NCBI GenBank assembly: GCA_035272265.1
Contig: DATEQV010000514.1
Span: 1 to 11,537, forward strand
From: Acidisphaera sp035272265
GTDB lineage: Bacteria; Pseudomonadota; Alphaproteobacteria; Acetobacterales; Acetobacteraceae
DNA: 11,537 nt
Direction of reading: 5' to 3'
Of this stretch, positions 6,417 through 11,537 are shown piece by piece. How positions within the stretch are numbered: the first letter of the stretch is position 1; each line of letters begins with the position of its first letter. A model generated the notes under the pieces. It worked only from the letters and a program-made list of their open reading frames with translations, was not told the DNA's origin and did no database searches. The translations under genes and the position numbers were made by a program.

Positions 6417-7243
6417 CGGCGACCCTGCGCGACCTGCTGCGCCGCCCCGTCGCGGCCGCCGCGCTGGCCGTGATCGTGGCGCTGCTGATCGCCGCCGTGT
6501 TGGCGCCGCTGGTCGCGCCGTACGATCCCGACGCCGCGTCGTGGTCGGCGATCCGCAAGGCGCCGAGTGTCGCGCACTGGATGGGCACCGACGAGAACGG
6601 CCGCGACGTGCTCAGCCGCGTCATCTGGGGCGCGCACGCGAGCCTGCTGGCCGGCCTCGTGTCGGTGCTGATCGCCGCCGGCGCGGGCGTGCCGCTCGGG
6701 CTGGTCGCCGGCTACGTGCGCGGCTGGACCGACGCGGGGATCAGCCGGCTGGCCGACGCGATGCTCGCCTGTCCGTTCCTGATCCTGGCGATCGCGCTGG
6801 CGGCGTTCCTCGGCCCGAGCCTGACCAACGCGATGATCGCGATCGGCATCACCGCCGCGCCGGTGTTCGTCCGCCTGTCGCGCGCCGCGACCCTGGACGT
6901 CGCGTCCAGCGACTTCATCGAGGGCGCGCGCGCCGTCGGCACGCGCGAATGGCGCATCGCGCTGCGCCACGTGCTGCCCAACATCATCCCGCCGCTGCTG
7001 GTGCAGGGCACGCTCTCGATCGCCGCGGCGATCATCGCCGAGGCGAGCCTGTCCTTCCTCGGCCTCGGCCAGCAGCCGCCCGCGCCGTCCTGGGGCTCGA
7101 TGCTGAACGCCGCCCAGCGTTTCCTGACGCAGGCGCCGTGGCTGGCGATCTTCCCGGGGCTGGCGATCTTCGTCACCGTGCTGAGCTTCAACCTGCTCGG
7201 CGACGGCCTGCGCGACGCGCTCGATCCCCGCACCCGCGCTTGA
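6413..7243 (+). CDS. ABC importer permease, DppC type
   Basis: A 276-residue inner-membrane permease of the DppC/OppC/GsiD family. The N-terminal span at about 13-35 is followed by the characteristic HWMGTDENGRDVLSRVIWGA at 55-74. Membrane spans follow at about 78-102, 118-134, 138-153, 192-212 and 240-262. The EAA coupling loop, DFIEGARAVG through LRHVLPN at 167-190, is intact, and the C-terminal GDGLRDALDPR is typical of the family. The ATG at 6413 overlaps the previous stop (ATGA), so the two permeases are made together. The ATPase subunits that normally follow are absent: the next gene, 59 bases on, is an alcohol dehydrogenase. Confidence 0.93.
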   Translation: MTATLRDLLRRPVAAAALAVIVALLIAAVLAPLVAPYDPDAASWSAIRKAPSVAHWMGTDENGRDVLSRVIWGAHASLLAGLVSVLIAAGAGVPLGLVAGYVRGWTDAGISRLADAMLACPFLILAIALAAFLGPSLTNAMIAIGITAAPVFVRLSRAATLDVASSDFIEGARAVGTREWRIALRHVLPNIIPPLLVQGTLSIAAAIIAEASLSFLGLGQQPPAPSWGSMLNAAQRFLTQAPWLAIFPGLAIFVTVLSFNLLGDGLRDALDPRTRA

Positions 7244-7302
7244 CCGCCCCTCGCCGCGCGCGTCACATCCCGCCATCGGATCGCCCCGGGGAGGACTGAA
7301 AA

Positions 7303-8364
7303 ATGCGCGCATGGGCCGTCGTCGAGAACGGAGCGCCGCTGCAGGAGATCGAGCTGCCCACGCCGGAACCCACCGGCACCGAGGTGCTGCTGGAGGTGAC
7401 GTATTGCGGCGTCTGCCACTCCGACCTGCACATCTGGGAGGGTTATTACGATCTCGGCGGCGGCAAGAAGATGTCGCTAGCAGATCGCGGCGTGGTGCTG
7501 CCGCTGGCGATGGGGCACGAGATCGTCGGCCGGGTCGCGAAGCTGGGGCCGGACGCCCACGGGGTGAAGGTGGGCGACGTGCGGATCGTCTATCCCTGGC
7601 TCGGCTGCGGCCATTGCGAGGCGTGCGTGTCGGAGGCGGACAACATGTGCCTCCACCCGCGTTCCCTGGGCGTCTATCAGGACGGCGGCTACGGCACGCA
7701 CGTGGTCGCACCGCATCCGCGCCATCTGGTCGATCCGGGCAAGCTCGATCCGGCCGTGGCGGCGACCTACGCCTGCTCCGGCATCACCGTCTATTCGGCG
7801 ATCAAGAAGGTGATGCCGATCAAGCCACACGAGCCGATCGTGCTGATCGGCGCGGGCGGGCTCGGGTTGAACGCGATCAAGCTGCTGAAGGCGCTCGGCC
7901 ACCAGAACATCGTCAGCGTCGACATCAGCGCCGAGAAGCTGGAGACGGCGGCGAAGGCGGGCGCGCACAAGACCGTCGAAGCGAGTGAAGGCAACGTCGC
8001 CAAGAAGATCATGCAGGCTTGCGGCGGGCCGGTGCTGGCGGTGATCGACCTGGTCAACGGCAGTACCACCGCGCGCTTCGGCTTCGATGCGCTGCGCAAG
8101 GGCGGCAAGCTGGTGCAGGTCGGCCTGTTCGGCGGCGACCTGACGATCTCGTTGCCGCTGATGGCGATCCGCGCCACCGCGATCCACGGCAGCTATGTCG
8201 GCACGGTGCCGGAGCTGCGCGAGCTGGTGGAGCTGGCGCAGGAGGGCAAGCTGGAGGCGCTGCCGGTCGCCACCGTGCCGCAGAGCCAGGCGAACGACGC
8301 GCTGATGCGCCTGCGCGACGGCCGCGTCACCGGCAGGCTGGTGCTGAAGGCAGAGGCGGCATAA
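7303..8364 (+). CDS. Zinc-dependent NAD alcohol dehydrogenase (MDR family)
   Basis: A 353-residue medium-chain dehydrogenase. The catalytic zinc ligands are Cys38 in CGVCHSD, His72 (GHE, with Glu73) and Cys158 (YACSG). The structural zinc is held by Cys102, Cys105, Cys108 and Cys116. The Rossmann motif GAGGLG is at 183-188, and an acidic residue at the end of the second strand (VSVDIS) favours NAD over NADP. It should interconvert an alcohol and its aldehyde or ketone in the cytoplasm; the natural substrate cannot be read from sequence. GGGGAGGA lies 8-10 bases before the ATG, a very strong ribosome binding site, so the start is firm. It sits 59 bases after the permease gene and could be read from the same message, but a functional link with the transporter is not shown. 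Confidence 0.93.
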   Translation: MRAWAVVENGAPLQEIELPTPEPTGTEVLLEVTYCGVCHSDLHIWEGYYDLGGGKKMSLADRGVVLPLAMGHEIVGRVAKLGPDAHGVKVGDVRIVYPWLGCGHCEACVSEADNMCLHPRSLGVYQDGGYGTHVVAPHPRHLVDPGKLDPAVAATYACSGITVYSAIKKVMPIKPHEPIVLIGAGGLGLNAIKLLKALGHQNIVSVDISAEKLETAAKAGAHKTVEASEGNVAKKIMQACGGPVLAVIDLVNGSTTARFGFDALRKGGKLVQVGLFGGDLTISLPLMAIRATAIHGSYVGTVPELRELVELAQEGKLEALPVATVPQSQANDALMRLRDGRVTGRLVLKAEAA

Positions 8365-8392
8365 AGGCGCGGCGCAGCAGGGCCTGACAACA

Positions 8393-9577
8393 TTGCGAGA
8401 TCTACTCTTCTCTTTGGATCGTGACGGAAGCGCCACCGAGCTGCCATCCCTCAACCTGCGACAGCTCGGTGCGTTTACCGAAGTCCAACTACGCGATCTC
8501 GTATTCGCAAATCCACGGCTCCTCGTTGCCGATCAGATCGATCCTACACTGACCAGTCTGTACCCGGTATGTACCGAGTTGGAGGTCGGGTCTGGACGAC
8601 TCGATGCTCTTTTCATCGACAGCTTTGGCCGCCCTTTGCTCGTCGAGTGCAAACTATGGCGCAACCCTGAATCGCGTCGCAAGGTCGTCGCGCAGATCTT
8701 AGAGTACGCTGCAGAACTCAACGCGCTCACCTACTCTGATCTGCAAAGGCAGGTCTGTGCTCGGCTGGGCAGGGAAGGGAATGTTCTCTTCGAGATCGCT
8801 CGGCAGTATCAGGCCGATCTCGACGAAGCGGAGTTTGGAGATCGGGTCTCGCGCGCTCTGGACGATGGTGACTTCTCTCTGATCATCATCGGCGATGGAA
8901 TTCGACGTGAGGCCCACCGCCTCGTCGATTATCTCGCGCAGTACTCCAGCCTGCATCTTCGACTTGGACTCGTCGAAGCATCACCCTATCGCCTGCCGAA
9001 CGGCGATGTGCTGATACGAGCCCACGTCCAAGCGCAGATTACTCCCTTAGCATCACACCGGCTCCCTCGCCGTTTGACGCAAAAGCCCACCGACCTACCG
9101 ACCAGCAGAGATAGTAACGGCGGTTCGGGGACGGCCCGTGGTCGCTCTCCGGAGGTGCGAGATCGCGATCGACGGTTTTGGACGCCCTTTTTGCAGACGC
9201 TCCGCCTGCACGATCCGGAACAGTTCATTCCACAGGGCGGCCCTGTTGAAAACCGGCGATTTCCCTTGCCAGCCAAAACGTGGCTCACCGCGTTTCGTGC
9301 ACATGCACGTCCTCGCGTCGGAGTCCCGTTCAGAACTCGCGCGGACGCCGAAGAGGTCTGGGAAACGCTGGAGGAAGAGAAGGACCGGATACTTGGCGCG
9401 TTGCCGGCCGACAGCGAATGGGAGGACGGAAGCGTGATCGTCTCTAGGAAGTATGTCGACGATATAGATGACGAGAGCACATGGCCTGCGCAACAGCACT
9501 GGTTACAGCACTGGTTGAAGTCGACGTTGAACAGCTACGTGGATACGCTACGGCCGATCCTTTCGAGACTCGAGTGA
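8393..9577 (+). CDS. PD-(D/E)XK nuclease-domain protein with DUF4268-like C-terminus
   Basis: A 394-residue protein in two parts. Residues 60-110 form a restriction-endonuclease-like core: GRLD with Asp71, LLVECK with Glu85 and Lys87, and QILEY with Gln101 and Tyr105. This is the D...ExK...QxxxY pattern of the NucS/RecB-like PD-(D/E)XK families, so a metal-dependent DNA nuclease is expected. After a polar linker (about 225-260), residues 261-394 (RFWTPFL..., VSRKYVDDID, a Trp-rich helix ending in SRLE) resemble the DUF4268 domain seen at the end of similar nucleases. The start is a TTG at 8393; no in-frame ATG or GTG lies between the dehydrogenase stop and it. Codon use is clearly less GC-biased than its neighbours (TTA, ATA, AGA and AGG occur), suggesting recent transfer. 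Possible roles are restriction of foreign DNA or repair. No methylase or other partner lies beside it. Confidence 0.82.
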   Translation: MRDLLFSLDRDGSATELPSLNLRQLGAFTEVQLRDLVFANPRLLVADQIDPTLTSLYPVCTELEVGSGRLDALFIDSFGRPLLVECKLWRNPESRRKVVAQILEYAAELNALTYSDLQRQVCARLGREGNVLFEIARQYQADLDEAEFGDRVSRALDDGDFSLIIIGDGIRREAHRLVDYLAQYSSLHLRLGLVEASPYRLPNGDVLIRAHVQAQITPLASHRLPRRLTQKPTDLPTSRDSNGGSGTARGRSPEVRDRDRRFWTPFLQTLRLHDPEQFIPQGGPVENRRFPLPAKTWLTAFRAHARPRVGVPFRTRADAEEVWETLEEEKDRILGALPADSEWEDGSVIVSRKYVDDIDDESTWPAQQHWLQHWLKSTLNSYVDTLRPILSRLE

Positions 9578-9593
9578 GGACGAGCGAGGTTTC

Positions 9594-10616
9594 ATGTCAG
9601 TAAGCTCTGATCACCGCCGCTCCGTCGTCCTGCGCCGGCGGCCGCACGGCGCGCCGGCGGTGCACGATTTCGAGGTCATCGAGGGCCCGATCCCCGAGCC
9701 CGGCCCCGGCGAGGTCGTGACCCATACGCTGTGGCTGTCGATCGACCCGTACATGCGCGGGCGGCTGAGCGAGGCGAAGTCGTACGCCAAGCCGGTCGAG
9801 ATCGGCGAGCCGATGACTGGCGAGACGGTCGGACGGGTGATCGCCTCGCACGATCCGCACCTCAAGCCGGGCGACATCGTCATCGGCGCGCGCGGCTGGC
9901 AGACGCACATCGTCTCGCCCGCCGCTGCGCTGACCAAGCTACCGGTCGGCGAGGCGCCGCTGTCGACCTATCTCGGCGTGCTCGGCATGCCCGGTGTCAC
10001 GGCCTATTCCGGGATGACCGATATCGGCCAGCCGAAGGCGGGCGAGACGGTGGTGATCTCGGCCGCGTCGGGCGCGGTCGGCTCGGTCGCCGGCCAGCTT
10101 GCCGAGCGCGCGGGCGCCCGCGTCGTCGGCATCGCGGGCGGCCCCGAGAAGTGCCTGTTCGCGCAGGAGGTGCTGTGTTTCGACGACTGCGTCGACCACC
10201 GCTGCGCCGACCTGCCCGCCGCGCTGCGCGCCGCGTGCCCGAACGGCATCGACGTCTATTTCGAGAATGTCGGCGGCGCGGTGCAGCGGGCGGTGTTTCC
10301 GCTGCTGAACGATTTCGGGCGCATGATCATGTGCGGGATGGTGTCCGAGTACAACGACACGCAGCCGCAGCCGGGCCCGAACCTGATGTCGGTCGTGCGC
10401 AAGCGCCTGCGCATCCAGGGTCTCATCGTCGGCGACAAGCCGGAGCGCTTCGCCGAATGGCGCGCGCTCGCGACGCCCTGGGTGCGCGACGGCACGCTGC
10501 ACTATCGCGAAGACATCGTGGACGGGCTGGAGTCCGCGCCCGAGGCGCTGGTCGGCCTGCTGTCCGGCCGCAATTTCGGCAAGCTGGTCGTGCGGGTGAC
10601 ACCCGAGACGACTTGA
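9594..10616 (+). CDS. NADP-dependent oxidoreductase, CurA/leukotriene B4 dehydrogenase-like
   Basis: A 340-residue zinc-free MDR-family reductase. Hallmarks are LSIDPYMRGRL at 48-58, GETVGRV at 76-82, the NADP-binding AASGAVGSVAGQLA at 157-170, and GGPEKC at 182-187, where the Lys normally contacts the 2'-phosphate. YFENVGG at 222-228 and the C-terminal GKLVV tail also fit. The family reduces the C=C bond of alpha,beta-unsaturated ketones and aldehydes (E. coli CurA, mammalian prostaglandin reductase), so detoxification of reactive enones is the likely role. The ATG at 9594 follows a purine-rich GAGCGAGG about 6 bases upstream. It lies 16 bases after the nuclease stop yet has the normal high-GC codon use of the region. 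Its TGA at 10614-10616 is inside an FNR-type box belonging to the next gene. Confidence 0.92.
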   Translation: MSVSSDHRRSVVLRRRPHGAPAVHDFEVIEGPIPEPGPGEVVTHTLWLSIDPYMRGRLSEAKSYAKPVEIGEPMTGETVGRVIASHDPHLKPGDIVIGARGWQTHIVSPAAALTKLPVGEAPLSTYLGVLGMPGVTAYSGMTDIGQPKAGETVVISAASGAVGSVAGQLAERAGARVVGIAGGPEKCLFAQEVLCFDDCVDHRCADLPAALRAACPNGIDVYFENVGGAVQRAVFPLLNDFGRMIMCGMVSEYNDTQPQPGPNLMSVVRKRLRIQGLIVGDKPERFAEWRALATPWVRDGTLHYREDIVDGLESAPEALVGLLSGRNFGKLVVRVTPETT

Positions 10617-10626
10617 CCTGAATCAA
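10613..10626. promoter_or_regulatory. FNR/FixK-type binding site
   Basis: TTGACCTGAATCAA matches the FNR/Anr/FixK consensus TTGAT-N4-ATCAA at nine of ten fixed bases. The dyad extends one base each side to CTTGA...TCAAG. Its centre is about 61 bases upstream of the GTG of the small membrane-protein gene. It overlaps the stop codon of the oxidoreductase gene, so it most likely serves the downstream gene. FNR/FixK proteins activate genes when oxygen is low. Confidence 0.65.
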
Positions 10627-10650
10627 GGCGGACCCCGGCCACGGTTGCTC

Positions 10651-10673
10651 TCCTGTTCCGATACGGAACAGGA
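10651..10673 (+). promoter_or_regulatory. Hairpin or operator reaching the ribosome binding site
   Basis: TCCTGTTCCG, a three-base spacer ATA, and CGGAACAGGA form a perfect 10-bp inverted repeat. Its 3' arm ends inside the AGGAGG ribosome binding site (10670-10675) of the small membrane-protein gene. As RNA it would partly hide that site; as DNA it would be a good dimeric-repressor operator. If transcription begins inside the repeat, as a class II FNR promoter would predict (start near 10661), the hairpin would not form and an operator role is more likely. Confidence 0.6.
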
Positions 10674-10680
10674 GGATTCG

Positions 10681-10818
10681 GTGACCAACGGCGAGTATCT
10701 CTACCTTGCCATGGTGATCGGCTCGTTCACGCTGTTCGGCGTGGTGCTTGCCTACACCGCCGAACTCGAGGAGCGGGCCTCGCGGCGTGCCGCGAGAAAG
10801 GCGGACCGCCCGCAGTAA
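10681..10818 (+). CDS. Small single-span membrane protein (45 aa)
   Basis: The ORF starts with GTG and encodes 45 residues: a short polar start MTNGEYLY, one hydrophobic span LAMVIGSFTLFGVVLAY (about 8-24), then a highly charged Arg/Glu/Lys-rich tail ending DRPQ. AGGAGG at 10670-10675, five bases before GTG, is a near-perfect ribosome binding site and strongly supports translation. The positive tail predicts a cytoplasmic C-terminus. Size, topology and the upstream FNR/FixK-like box recall small accessory subunits of low-oxygen respiratory complexes, but no family was recognised and that role is inference. It converges on the MlaC/HpnM-family gene, with 21 bases between the stops. Confidence 0.8.
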   Translation: MTNGEYLYLAMVIGSFTLFGVVLAYTAELEERASRRAARKADRPQ

Positions 10819-10839
10819 GCGCGGGCGATCCGGCCGAAT

Positions 10840-11484
10840 TTACGCGAGGCTGCCGCCCGACAGGTCGGACACCTTGCGCTGGAGAGTGGCGACCAGCGCC
10901 GGCCCGCCGCCCTGGGCGAGCGTGCTGTGGAAGTCCGAGCGCTGTGTGGCGACGCGGCTGATCGTGCCGTCGGCGAGGACGTCGACGACCTGCCAGCCGG
11001 CGCCCGTCTGCCGCAGGACGTAGCTGAGCCTGGTGTCGCCGATCGTGCTGTCGACGACCTTCTGGCCGCCGGCGGTGTCACGCTCGCCGGTGATCTGGAA
11101 CGCGCCCTTCGGCTTGTCGAAGTTCGCGACGAAGCTGGCGATCGTGTACTGGCGGAAGACGCGCATCAGGTCGGCCTGCTCGGCCGGGCTCATCGTGTCC
11201 CAGCGCGGCCCGACCGACGTGCGCAGGATGGCCTGCAGGTCGAAGGTCTGGTCGACGACCGGCGCGAACTGCGCGAAGCGCTGCGCGAAGGGCCTGCCGG
11301 CGCTCTGCGACAGCTGCACCAGCGACGTCCCGAGACGCTGCACCGGCTCGGCCGCGGCGTCGGCCGCACGCGCGGTGGCGGTGAAGCCCACCGACGCGGC
11401 CAAGCCGCCCAGCAGCGCGAGACGAAGCATGTTGCGCCGATCAAGAGCGACGGACTGAACAGAAGCAAACGGCTGGACCGACAT
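10840..11484 (-). CDS. Exported MlaC/Ttg2D-family protein, HpnM-like
   Basis: A 214-residue protein of the MlaC (phospholipid-binding, Ttg2D) family. The N-terminus has a twin-arginine-like signal, DRRNMLRLALLGGLAA at 15-30, with likely cleavage after ARA at residue 40. Family features are the helical PFAQRFAQFAPVVDQTFDL (65-83), ILRTSVGPRWDTMSPAEQADL (86-106), FRQYTIASFVANFD (110-123), the strand YVLRQTGAGWQVVDVLADG (155-173), and the end SDFHSTL...LVATLQRKVSDLSGG. MlaC shuttles phospholipids across the periplasm to a membrane ABC complex. The close relative HpnM is encoded with hopanoid genes in Acetobacteraceae and rhizobia, and this sequence looks nearer to that type. GGGGGAGG about 5 bases before the ATG fixes the start. 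The gene runs leftward, and any partners would lie upstream of it, beyond the right end of the window. Confidence 0.85.
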   Translation of the reverse strand: MSVQPFASVQSVALDRRNMLRLALLGGLAASVGFTATARAADAAAEPVQRLGTSLVQLSQSAGRPFAQRFAQFAPVVDQTFDLQAILRTSVGPRWDTMSPAEQADLMRVFRQYTIASFVANFDKPKGAFQITGERDTAGGQKVVDSTIGDTRLSYVLRQTGAGWQVVDVLADGTISRVATQRSDFHSTLAQGGGPALVATLQRKVSDLSGGSLA

Positions 11485-11537
11485 GCGTGCCTCCCCCGAT
11501 GGAATGTGCGTATCACCCGGTCGCCTATGCGGCCGCA

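Noticed and set aside
6347..7711. Reverse-strand open frame of 454 codons opposite the permease and dehydrogenase genes
   Set aside because: Arg-rich without domains, spanning the complements of two well-supported genes.

Overview
The window is GC-rich DNA with dense, mostly short-spaced genes. It looks like an alphaproteobacterium, most likely Acetobacteraceae (Rhodospirillales). That placement is inference from the codon bias, an HpnM/MlaC-type protein with a Tat-like signal, an FNR/FixK-type box, and a palindromic repeat of the REP/BIME kind. No ribosomal or other marker gene is present to confirm it. No rRNA, tRNA or CRISPR array was seen.

Layout. 1-130: a short element bounded by 12-bp inverted repeats, a possible MITE whose left outer flank lies outside the window. 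131-366: non-coding, with one small palindrome. 367-1194 (+): a small acidic, glycine-rich protein with a type I secretion target domain, followed by a strong hairpin. 1371-2178 (-): an ASCH-domain protein followed by a small secreted OmpA-like protein. 2354-2506 (+): a tentative 50-residue lipoprotein. 2572-3690 (-): a free-standing FAD oxidoreductase of the type often fused to selenophosphate synthase. 3780-7243 (+): a peptide-type ABC importer (binding protein and two permeases, no ATPase), with a 36-bp-arm nested inverted repeat between the binding protein and the first permease. 7303-8364 (+): an NAD-type zinc alcohol dehydrogenase. 8393-9577 (+): a PD-(D/E)XK nuclease with visibly different codon use. 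9594-10616 (+): a CurA/leukotriene-B4-dehydrogenase-like NADP oxidoreductase. 10681-10818 (+): a 45-residue single-span membrane protein, preceded by an FNR/FixK-like box and a hairpin reaching its ribosome binding site. 10840-11484 (-): an exported MlaC/HpnM-family protein.

How the genes fit together. The ABC genes form one transcription unit, split by a repeat that may lower permease expression relative to the binding protein. They lack ATPase subunits here and must borrow them. The two MDR-family oxidoreductases flank a nuclease gene that looks acquired and may be a stand-alone DNA-defence or repair enzyme. The small membrane protein is probably controlled by oxygen level. No complete new multi-gene system can be demonstrated. 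The items most worth a second look are the small-ORF/FNR-box/hairpin module, the orphan nuclease and the nested repeat.
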